Under the pieces are notes generated by a model. The model had not been told where the DNA came from. It saw only the letters and a program-made list of their open reading frames with translations, and ran no database searches. From Asanoa sp. WMMD1127 (lineage in GTDB: Bacteria; Actinomycetota; Actinomycetes; Mycobacteriales; Micromonosporaceae): a stretch of 64,000 nucleotides of DNA. Below, piece after piece: positions 25,204 to 35,707 of the stretch (its first letter is position 1; every line of letters begins with the position of its first letter). The stretch lies in contig NZ_JARUBP010000001.1 of assembly GCF_029626225.1 (NCBI RefSeq), forward strand, positions 6,696,001 through 6,760,000, given 5' to 3'. A program made the translations under genes and the position numbers.

Positions 25204-25292
25204 CAGAAGCGCTCCGGGAACAGCAGGGCGGCGAACAGGAAGACCGCCAGCGCGGCCGAAACGATCAGGCCGATCAGGTTGACGGCGCTCAC
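25203..25292 (-). CDS. kdpF: KdpF, small subunit of the Kdp ATPase
   Basis: A 29-residue single-helix peptide, [20 protein letters not shown] followed by AALLFPERF, which ends with the FPERF-type terminus of KdpF. KdpF stabilises the KdpABC complex in the membrane. GTG start at 25292; the stop shares one base with the kdpA ATG. The start overlaps the stop of another tiny ORF (GTGA), so translation of three small starts is coupled in series. Confidence 0.88.
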   Translation of the reverse strand: MSAVNLIGLIVSAALAVFLFAALLFPERF

Positions 25293-25372
25293 AGCTTCGA
25301 CACCCCCCGCACGACCAGTCCGAGGATGGCGAAGCACGCCACCGTCACGAGTACCAGCAGCACGTCAATCAC
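25289..25372 (-). CDS. 27-residue membrane peptide at the head of the kdp operon
   Basis: A second tiny ORF directly before kdpF: 27 residues, [20 protein letters not shown] then VRGVSKL, one hydrophobic helix followed by a short basic end. It has its own ribosome site (GGAG, 8 nt before the GTG) and its stop overlaps the kdpF start by 4 nt (GTGA). The orderly coupling supports translation. Similar small ORFs may exist ahead of kdpF elsewhere, but I cannot verify. It could be an accessory subunit, a regulatory peptide, or a duplicated KdpF-like element. Confidence 0.65.
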   Translation of the reverse strand: MIDVLLVLVTVACFAILGLVVRGVSKL

Positions 25373-25624
25373 GTGCGTAACTCCTATTCATCGAATCGAG
25401 GGCAGCCTGGACGTCGGACAGGCGCCAGAAGGATGAAATCCGCTCTGATTCGGTCGCGGAACGGGTCGCGACGACTTCCATACGCGGCCCGACGCTTTCT
25501 TGACGCGTTCGCTACGCGGCGGTGACCGGCACCACGCGCGGAGCGAGCACGCCGGGCGGCTGGCGTACGGGTTCCGGCGCGCGGATGAAGTCCGGCACGG
25601 TGATGGGTTGCGGCCGGCGGGACG
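25373..25624. promoter_or_regulatory. Presumed kdp promoter region
   Basis: A 250-bp gap upstream of the kdp small ORFs and downstream of a hypothetical gene on the same strand. It should hold the kdp promoter. GGAGTT at 25379-25384 is the ribosome site of the first small ORF. No convincing KdpE-type direct repeat or riboswitch fold was identified by eye. Confidence 0.35.
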
Positions 25625-26482
25625 TCAGACCTCGGCGAGCCCGCGGGCGCCGAAGGTCTCGATCCGCTCGCGGACGAGCTCGCCGCGGGTGTTCAGGTCG
25701 CGGACATAACGCACCACGCACTCGAATCCCGAGGGAAACCTGCGGTGGTACGCCGCCATCTCCTCGAGGTTGTCGAACGCGGCTCGGGCCGTGGCCAGCG
25801 TGCCGAGCCCGTGGGCGCCGGCAAACACGAGGAACGAGATCAGTTGCCCGGTCGGCTGTCGCCGGTCGGCCCGGACGACGATGCCGTGCTCGACGGTCGT
25901 CGAGCCACTCGGCACCTCGGGCCGGAGGTCGCGGATGCCGTGGTACTCGTCGAGACGCGAGTCCCACACGGTGTTGCGGCCGCCGCGCGTCACGTGGCGG
26001 TAGCTGCAGCCCAGCCGCTCGGTGAGCGCCCGGGTACGCGGGTTGACGTCGTCGCCGCCGATCAGCACGAGGTTGCGCCCTTCGGCTGCGCCGCTGCCGG
26101 CATCGATGACCGAGAGGACGTGCGGCATGCCGGCCTCGTCCAGCCGGCGGTTGATGTACATCAACGCCTGCAGGTCGCCCAGCCCGATCAGACCGGAATT
26201 CTCCTGTGCGTCGAGGTGGTTCGTCAGGCGTTCGCCCAGTTTCCGACGGTCGTCCGGGCTGAGGACGTCACGGAAGAGCTCGTCAACGGCTTCCGCATCG
26301 AGCAGCACATCGGCCTGGAGGCGGCCGACCGCGAAGGAGCATCGGTCGCCCGAGAAGGGCTGCCAGAAACGGCGCGGGCCGCGGAACCGGTAGCGCCGGG
26401 CCGCCGCCTGCCACGCCAGGCCGACGAGAAAGCCGATGAACGCGGCGACCAGGTTGATCGCCACGTCGAACCACGCGTCCAC
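25625..26482 (-). CDS. Membrane-anchored protein of unknown function
   Basis: A 285-residue protein. Residues about 5-27 (FDVAINLVAAFIGFLVGLAW) form an N-terminal membrane anchor, followed by a basic stretch and a cytoplasmic domain. The domain contains NLVLIGGDDVNPRTRALTERL (a Rossmann-like phosphate-loop style segment) and LISFLVFAGAHGLGTLATARAA, a Gly/His/Thr block that looks like a second ligand site. The overall appearance is of a nucleotide- or ligand-sensing fold, but I cannot name the family. GTG 26482 has GGAG 6 nt upstream. It lies upstream of kdp on the same strand and just after a GNAT gene. Confidence 0.65.
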   Translation of the reverse strand: MDAWFDVAINLVAAFIGFLVGLAWQAAARRYRFRGPRRFWQPFSGDRCSFAVGRLQADVLLDAEAVDELFRDVLSPDDRRKLGERLTNHLDAQENSGLIGLGDLQALMYINRRLDEAGMPHVLSVIDAGSGAAEGRNLVLIGGDDVNPRTRALTERLGCSYRHVTRGGRNTVWDSRLDEYHGIRDLRPEVPSGSTTVEHGIVVRADRRQPTGQLISFLVFAGAHGLGTLATARAAFDNLEEMAAYHRRFPSGFECVVRYVRDLNTRGELVRERIETFGARGLAEV

Positions 26483-26516
26483 TCGGCGCTCCTCCCCAGC
26501 GTCGGATGGGTCCTGG

Positions 26517-27011
26517 CTACGTCAGTCGGTGTGCGAACTCCTGCTCGTGCCGGCCGTCGGGAAGCGGACCCTCCCGCCCCGTCGGCGCGTAGCCGTGCGA
26601 CTCGTAGAGGCGCAGCGCGGCGTCGTTGCCGCGGACGACCCAGAGGCCGAGGGTGGTCTCGCCGCAGCCGCGGGCATAGGCCTCGGCGTAAGCCAGCAGG
26701 TCCTTGCCGATGCCCTGCTTGCGACTGGGCGGGTCCACCCACATCGCCTCCAGATGGAGGCGGGGAGACTCGTCCGGGTAGTTCGCGACCCGTCCCAGCC
26801 CGACCGCGACGTCGCCGGTCCAGGCGATGAACCAGTGTGACCGCTCGCAGGCCGCCATCCAGTGCGCCCGCGACCAGGACGCTGGCTCGCCGGGCTCGGA
26901 GAGAAACGCCATGGGCGACTCGTTGAGCGCGCGGATCCGAATGTCCCGCAGGTCGCGCCAACTCTGCGGGGGCACCGGTGTGACGGCGGGTCGCGCTGGT
27001 GTGCTGCTCAA
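26517..27011 (-). CDS. GNAT-family N-acetyltransferase
   Basis: A 164-residue acetyltransferase. The acetyl-CoA motif A is LHLEAMWVDPPSRKQGIGKDLL, containing the R/Q-x-x-G-x-G/A-like RKQGIG pyrophosphate loop, and motif B is LRLYESHGYAPTGRE. Substrate unknown (could be a small molecule or a protein amino group). The TTG at 27011 (LSSTPARP) is chosen because GGAG lies 7 nt upstream; a longer frame exists but has no better signal. A 34-bp gap separates it from the membrane-anchored protein gene, so the two are likely co-transcribed. Confidence 0.78.
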   Translation of the reverse strand: MSSTPARPAVTPVPPQSWRDLRDIRIRALNESPMAFLSEPGEPASWSRAHWMAACERSHWFIAWTGDVAVGLGRVANYPDESPRLHLEAMWVDPPSRKQGIGKDLLAYAEAYARGCGETTLGLWVVRGNDAALRLYESHGYAPTGREGPLPDGRHEQEFAHRLT

Positions 27012-27353
27012 ACCTCGTCTCCGCTCAGTAGGGCTGCCAAACAAACGCCGCCCAGGACCGCCGGATACGGCTCGGCCGGCGAATGCACACGGACTGTGCA
27101 CACCACCCCACTGAGAGCGATCGATTCATGGCCACCATTAGAAACCTTGGAGCGCTCTCCGTCCAGACCCGCCGTCGCACACCGTGTGCGGTCCGCGCAA
27201 GGCCGCGACGCCTCAACCGGATGGGTTGTCAGCCGGTCGCTCTTCGAATGACCGCCTTCGCGTCGATCGGGTGGGGTGGAGACGCTTGTCGGGGGTCACG
27301 GTCCGTACGAGAGTGCGTGGTGGCCGGCATCGGTCCGGCGACAGACTGCGACG
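27012..27353. promoter_or_regulatory. Divergent promoter region with two related dyads
   Basis: A 342-bp gap between the leftward GNAT gene and the rightward lipoprotein gene. Two inverted repeats with similar half-sites are present: TGCACA-5-TGTGCA at 27084-27100, and CGCACAC-C-GTGTGCG at 27176-27190. They share a GCACA/TGTGC core and lie about 90 bp apart, which fits two binding sites for one regulator. Otherwise no gene or clear promoter motif is seen. Confidence 0.4.
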
Positions 27354-27953
27354 ATGACGAATCGAGGCGTGGTGGCGCGGATGGTGGCCGTCGGCGCGGC
27401 GGTGGTGCTGGTCGCCGGGTGTGGCAGCGCGACACCGACCAGGCCCGTCGACGCCGCCCTGCCCGTGCCGACCGGGATCGCGGCCGTCGAGCAGACGCCG
27501 GAGGCGGTCGAGCCGAGCGCGACCGAAGCGGCGCCGGCCGCGCCCGTTGTCGAGACGAAGATGGTCAAGGAGACCAAGCGGATCGCGTACGCGACCCGGA
27601 CCGTCAAGGACGCGACGCTGGCGTCCGGCACGAAGAAGGTGCGCACCAAGGGTGTCGCCGGGCAGCGGACGCTGACCTACGAGGTGACGCTGACCGACGG
27701 GAGGCAGACCGCCAAGAAGCTGGTGAGCGACGTCGTCACCCGCAAGCCCGTCACCCAGGTGGTCGCCGTCGGGACGAGGACCGCGACCCGCGAGTGCGAC
27801 CCCAACTACAGCGGCTGCGTGCCGATCGCGTCCGATGTGGACTGTGCCGGCGGGAGCGGCAACGGGCCCGCCTACGTCAGCGGGCCGGTCAAGGTCATCG
27901 GCGACGACATCTACGGCCTGGACAACGACGACGACGGCTACGGCTGCGACTGA
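27354..27953 (+). CDS. G5-domain lipoprotein with calcium-binding-like C-terminus
   Basis: A 199-residue surface lipoprotein. The signal sequence MTNRGVVARMVAVGAAVV ends in a lipobox LVAGC with Cys 23 as the lipidated residue. Residues about 70-145 form a G5 domain (VETKMVKETKRIAYATRTVK and TYEVTLTDGRQTAKKLVSD), a fold that binds wall sugars in resuscitation factors and related proteins. The C-terminal 50 residues (CDPNYSGCVPIASDVDC, ending GLDNDDDGYGCD) form a Cys/Asp-rich excalibur-like module, probably calcium-binding. The ATG at 27354 is chosen because it begins the signal peptide. The stop is 1 bp from the convergent treZ stop. Confidence 0.85.
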   Translation: MTNRGVVARMVAVGAAVVLVAGCGSATPTRPVDAALPVPTGIAAVEQTPEAVEPSATEAAPAAPVVETKMVKETKRIAYATRTVKDATLASGTKKVRTKGVAGQRTLTYEVTLTDGRQTAKKLVSDVVTRKPVTQVVAVGTRTATRECDPNYSGCVPIASDVDCAGGSGNGPAYVSGPVKVIGDDIYGLDNDDDGYGCD

Positions 27954-27954
27954 C

Positions 27955-29700
27955 TCAGGCGAGAGCGACGATCACCGCGGACTCGGCCGGGAGCTGCACC
28001 CCGTCGCGCATGACCGTCGCGCCCGTTTCCGTGGCCAGCAGGACCGAGCGGATGAAGCCCGGCAGGGTGATGCGTTGCGGCTTTCCGGCCAGGTTGGCCG
28101 CGACCGCCACCCCGCCGCGGTGCATGACCAGCCACTGGTCGCCGTGCGTTACCTCGATCTTGTCGAGGCGCGGGTCGGACAGGTCCGGGTGCGACTTCCG
28201 CAGCGCGATCAGGCGGGTGTAGAAGGCCAGCAGCTCCGCGTGCTCCGGCTTGTCGATCTCGGCCCAGTCCAGGCGCGACCGCAGGTAGGTGGCCGGGTCC
28301 TGCGGGTCCGGCACGTCGCCCTCAGGCCAGCCGTGCGCGGCGAACTCGCGGCGCCGGCCCGTGACGACCGCGGCCGCGAGCTCCGGCTCCGGGTGGCTGG
28401 TGAAGAACTGCCACGGCGTCGTGGCGCCCCACTCCTCGCCCATGAACAGCATCGGGGTGAACGGCGCCGTGAACAGCAGCACCGCGCCCACGCGGAGCAG
28501 GCCCGGCGACAGCGACGCCGTCAGCCGGTCGCCGACCGCGCGGTTGCCGATCTGGTCGTGGTTCTGGAGGTACGCGACGAAGCGGTGACCCGGCACGCGG
28601 GAGCGGTCGACCGGCCGCCCGTGCACCCGCTGGCGGAACGACGACCACGTGCCCGCGTGGAAGAACGCCCCGGTCAGCACGTCCGACAGCGTCTGCAGCG
28701 ACCCGAAGTCGGCGTAGTAGCCCTGCCGCTCCCCCGTCAGCAGCGTGTGCAGCGCGTGGTGGGCGTCGTCGTTCCACTGCCCGGTCAGGCCGTAGCCGCC
28801 ACCCTCGCGCGCGGTGATCAGCTTCGGGTCGTTGAGGTCGGACTCGGCGACCAGCGACAGCGGCCGGCCCAGGTGGGTCGAGAGCGTGTCGACGGCGACC
28901 GCCAACTCCTCCAGCAGGTGGGTGGCGCCGCGGTCGACCAGCGCGTGCACGGCGTCGAGCCGCAGCCCGTCGACGTGATAGTCGCGCAGCCAGGACACCA
29001 CGCTGTCGACGATGTAGGAGCGGACCTCGCCCGACAGCGGCCCGTCGAGGTTGACGGAGGCGCCCCAACTGTTGCCGGGGCCCTCGGACAGGTAGGGGCC
29101 GAACATCGGCGCGTAGGCCCCCGAAGGGCCGAAATGGTTGTAGACGACGTCGAGGACCACCCCCAGCCCACGCTGGTGGCAGGCGTCGACGAAACGCTTG
29201 AGGCCGTCGGGCCCGCCGTAGGACTCCTGCGGCGCGAACCAGCAGACCCCGTCGTAGCCCCAGTTGTGGTCGCCGTTGAACGCGCCGACCGGCAGCAGCT
29301 CGACCAGGTCGACGCCGAGGCGGACCAGGTGATCGAGGCGCTCGATCGCCGCGTCGAACGTGCCCTCGGGCGTGAACGTGCCGACGTGCAGCTCGTAGAG
29401 CACGCTGCCGGGCAGTTGCCGACCGGTCCAGCCGCCGTCCGACCAGGCGTAGGCCGACTGGTCGTAGACCCGGCTGAAACCGTGCACGCCGGCCGGCTGC
29501 CACGCCGACCGCGGGTCGGGCAGCGCCTGCTCGTTGTCGTCCAGCACGAACGCGTAGTCGGTGCCGGGCCCGGCGGACGGCACGTCGAGCGTCCACCAAC
29601 CGGCCCGCGCCGGGTCCCGCGAGAGATCGAGGTCATCGCCGGCCGAGAGGCGCAGCCGCACCCGGGACACGTCCGGGGCCCACACGGAGAACACAGTCAC
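27955..29700 (-). CDS. treZ: Malto-oligosyltrehalose trehalohydrolase TreZ
   Basis: A 581-residue GH13 enzyme that releases trehalose from malto-oligosyltrehalose, the last step of the TreX-TreY-TreZ route. Motifs: N-terminal beta domain VWAPDVSRVRLRL, then in the barrel VLDVVYNHFGPSG, nucleophile region GLRLDAVHALVD, acid/base VAESDLNDP and QNHDQIGNR. The GTG start overlaps the stop of treY by 4 nt (GTGA). Full length for the family. Cytoplasmic. Confidence 0.93.
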   Translation of the reverse strand: MTVFSVWAPDVSRVRLRLSAGDDLDLSRDPARAGWWTLDVPSAGPGTDYAFVLDDNEQALPDPRSAWQPAGVHGFSRVYDQSAYAWSDGGWTGRQLPGSVLYELHVGTFTPEGTFDAAIERLDHLVRLGVDLVELLPVGAFNGDHNWGYDGVCWFAPQESYGGPDGLKRFVDACHQRGLGVVLDVVYNHFGPSGAYAPMFGPYLSEGPGNSWGASVNLDGPLSGEVRSYIVDSVVSWLRDYHVDGLRLDAVHALVDRGATHLLEELAVAVDTLSTHLGRPLSLVAESDLNDPKLITAREGGGYGLTGQWNDDAHHALHTLLTGERQGYYADFGSLQTLSDVLTGAFFHAGTWSSFRQRVHGRPVDRSRVPGHRFVAYLQNHDQIGNRAVGDRLTASLSPGLLRVGAVLLFTAPFTPMLFMGEEWGATTPWQFFTSHPEPELAAAVVTGRRREFAAHGWPEGDVPDPQDPATYLRSRLDWAEIDKPEHAELLAFYTRLIALRKSHPDLSDPRLDKIEVTHGDQWLVMHRGGVAVAANLAGKPQRITLPGFIRSVLLATETGATVMRDGVQLPAESAVIVALA

Positions 29701-32009
29701 GGCGCCACCACGGGTTCGGCGGGGGTCAGCAGGGCGACCGGATAGCGGCCCAGCAGGTCCGCCATTGGCACCCGACGACCACTGTAGACCTCTCCCGTGA
29801 ACGAATCAGTAAAACGCCGCGAAGACGCGGAGTCATCGGGAACGGACGGAAGGCTCAGGTACGTGTCGCCCCAGCCGCCCCGCAGCGACAGCCCGACCGG
29901 CAGCCGGGTGGCCACCGCGATCGCGCCGCCCCGGTCGAACGCGACGACGTGGTCCGCCGCCGGCCCGAACGCCGGCACCTGCCGGTACGACGAGAACAGC
30001 GACGGCTGGTCGCGGCGCAGCCGCAGCGTCCGCGAGACCACCAGCAGTTTGGCCGCCCCGGTCTCGTCGATCGGCGGCAGCCACCCCTCGTCGAGCCGGC
30101 CCAGCAGCGCCGCCCGCTCGCCGAAGTCCACCGGCCGCCGGTTGTCGGGGTCGACCAGCGAGTTGTCCCACAGCTCCGTGCCCTGGTAGACGTCGGGCGC
30201 CCCCGGCATGGTCAGCTGCACCAGCTTCTGGCCGAGCGCGTTGGACCAGCCCGCCGGCGTGATCTCACCGGCGAAGGTCGACACCGACGACGCCAGCGCC
30301 GGGTCGTCGTAGATCGCGTCGACCACCGCGTGCAGGGCCGTTTCGAACGAGGCGGACGGCGACGCCCAGCTCGTCGACACCGACGCCTCCCGGGCCGCCT
30401 TCTCCACGTACGCGTGGAGCCGTTCCCTGGAAATCGGCCAGGCGCCGGCGACCGTCTGCCAGAGCAGGTGCGCGAAGGCCGGGTCCGGCAGCGGCGCCGC
30501 GGCCATCCACTGGCTCAGCGCCCGTTCCCACCGGTCCGGCACCTCGGAGAGCACCGCCAGCCGGGCCCGCACGTCCTCGCCGCGCTTGGTGTCGTGCGTC
30601 GACAGCGACGTCATCCCGCGCGGCCAGGAGCGCTGACGGCGCGCGGCGGCCCCGTGGAACTCGCCCAGCCCGACCCCGAACCGTTCCGGCGCCCCGCCGA
30701 CCTCGTTGAGGGCGACGAACCGGGTCCACCGGTAGTAGGCCGTGTCCTCCACGCCCTTGGCCATCACCGCACCGGTCAGCTGGCTGAACCGCTGGCCCAG
30801 CTCGTCGGCCGGGTCGCGCAGCCGGGCGGTGAGCGCGTCCAGCGTCGGGATCAGGTCGGGTCGCCGCCGACCGGCCTCGGAGCGGGCGCGGGCGAGGTGG
30901 CGCAGCCCGTCGGACCCGTAGGACCGGTAGACCGGGAAGTTGGCCGCCAGCTCGGCGAGCCCGGCCGCGGCGTCCGGCAGCTCCGGGGTCAGCGCTGAGA
31001 GCCGGCGCAGCTCGGCCGGGAAGAGCCGGTGCGCGGCCTCGAGCTTGCAGGCGTGGGTGAGCTCGGGCCACGACACGGTGACCCCGGTCAGCGACGTGTC
31101 CAGGGCGGTGAAGGCCCGTTCGCCGGCCGGGTCGACGAACAGGCCGCAGACCTCGCGCAGGGCGTCGTACCCCGTGGTCCCGTCGACCGGCCAGGCCGGG
31201 GGCAGCTCCTCGCCATATTCGAGGATCTTCTCGACGACCAGCCACGCGTCCGGGGCGGCGGAGCGCAGCCGGGCGAGGTAGCCCACCGGGTCGCGGAGCC
31301 CGTCGGGGTGGTCGACCCGGAGGCCGTCGACGTCGCCGGCCGTGACCCAGCGCAGCACCTCGGCGTGCGTCGCGTCGAACACCGCCGGGTCCTCGACCCG
31401 CAGGCCGGCCAGGTCGCTGATCGCGAAGAACCGGCGGTAGTTGAGCTCGCTGTCGCCGCGCCGCCAGCCGACCAGCTCGTAGTGCTGCCGGGCGTGCACC
31501 TCCCGCGCGGTCCCGGCGCCGGTGCCGGGCGCGATCGGGTAGCGGTGCTCGTAGTAGTGCAGCTCCCCGTCCTCGACCTTGAGCGCGTCGAGGTCGCCGT
31601 CGTGGCCGAGCACCGGGACCAGGATCCGGTCGCGGGACCAGTCGATGTCGAACCAGTCGGCGTACGCGGAGTCCCGCCCGTGCTCGAGCACGTCCCACCA
31701 GGCCGGGTTGGCCGCGGGCACCGCGATACCGGCGTGGTTGGGCACGATGTCGACGACGAAGCCGAGCCGGGCCAGGCGCAGCGCGGCCACCAGCCGTCGC
31801 CGGCCCGCCTCGCCGCCGAGCTGCGGATTGGCCTCCCGGTGGTCGACCACGTCGTAGTTGTGCGCCGAGCCGGGCGCCGCCGTCAGCAGCGGCGCGCTGT
31901 AGAGGTGGCTGGCGCCCAGGTCGGCGAGGTAGCCGGCGATGGCCGCCGTGTCGTCGAAGGTGAAGTCGGGGCGGATCTGGACGCGGTAGGTCGCGGTCGG
32001 CGTCGCCAT
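29697..32009 (-). CDS. treY: Malto-oligosyltrehalose synthase TreY
   Basis: A 770-residue GH13 enzyme that converts the reducing-end alpha-1,4 linkage of a maltodextrin to alpha,alpha-1,1, forming malto-oligosyltrehalose. Motifs: start TATYRVQIRPDFTFDD, VVDIVPNHAG, nucleophile GLRVDHPDGLRDP, acid/base WLVVEKILEYGEELP, and STHDTKRGEDVRARL. Length is normal for TreY. ATG at 32009, 10 bp after the treX stop. It is the central gene of a three-gene operon transcribed leftward. Confidence 0.93.
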   Translation of the reverse strand: MATPTATYRVQIRPDFTFDDTAAIAGYLADLGASHLYSAPLLTAAPGSAHNYDVVDHREANPQLGGEAGRRRLVAALRLARLGFVVDIVPNHAGIAVPAANPAWWDVLEHGRDSAYADWFDIDWSRDRILVPVLGHDGDLDALKVEDGELHYYEHRYPIAPGTGAGTAREVHARQHYELVGWRRGDSELNYRRFFAISDLAGLRVEDPAVFDATHAEVLRWVTAGDVDGLRVDHPDGLRDPVGYLARLRSAAPDAWLVVEKILEYGEELPPAWPVDGTTGYDALREVCGLFVDPAGERAFTALDTSLTGVTVSWPELTHACKLEAAHRLFPAELRRLSALTPELPDAAAGLAELAANFPVYRSYGSDGLRHLARARSEAGRRRPDLIPTLDALTARLRDPADELGQRFSQLTGAVMAKGVEDTAYYRWTRFVALNEVGGAPERFGVGLGEFHGAAARRQRSWPRGMTSLSTHDTKRGEDVRARLAVLSEVPDRWERALSQWMAAAPLPDPAFAHLLWQTVAGAWPISRERLHAYVEKAAREASVSTSWASPSASFETALHAVVDAIYDDPALASSVSTFAGEITPAGWSNALGQKLVQLTMPGAPDVYQGTELWDNSLVDPDNRRPVDFGERAALLGRLDEGWLPPIDETGAAKLLVVSRTLRLRRDQPSLFSSYRQVPAFGPAADHVVAFDRGGAIAVATRLPVGLSLRGGWGDTYLSLPSVPDDSASSRRFTDSFTGEVYSGRRVPMADLLGRYPVALLTPAEPVVAP

Positions 32010-32019
32010 CCCCGGCTCC

Positions 32020-34137
<2,118 letters not shown>

Positions 34138-34164
34138 GTGACGCGAGCCTCCTGTGGTGTACGA

Positions 34165-34195
34165 GCGGCACCGGCCGGGTCCCGGCCGGTGCCGC
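34165..34195 (-). terminator. Strong hairpin between gltA and treX
   Basis: A perfect 15-bp inverted repeat: GCGGCACCGGCCGGG at 34165-34179, one base, and its exact complement at 34181-34195. It lies about 90 nt downstream of the citrate synthase stop and 28 nt upstream of the treX start. No T-tract follows, so it is a terminator-like stem, possibly an attenuator or RNA-stability element at the treX leader. Confidence 0.7.
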
Positions 34196-34286
34196 CTATT
34201 GCCCCACCGACGGTAGCGTCAATCCTGCGAAGGCGTCCGGTGACGACCTTCACCGCGCAATTTGCCGGATCTTGTGCAGATTACCG

Positions 34287-35570
<1,284 letters not shown>

Positions 35571-35707
35571 CAGGTCCTCGCTTTTGACGGGTGGGGGGAT
35601 GTCGCATCGTTGTTACGCCTCAGTACAACGGTAATCGTTTAGCATGATCGGCCGGAATCACGCCCTGGTCCCCGTTGGCGAGGGATTTACCACACCCTGG
35701 AACGCCA

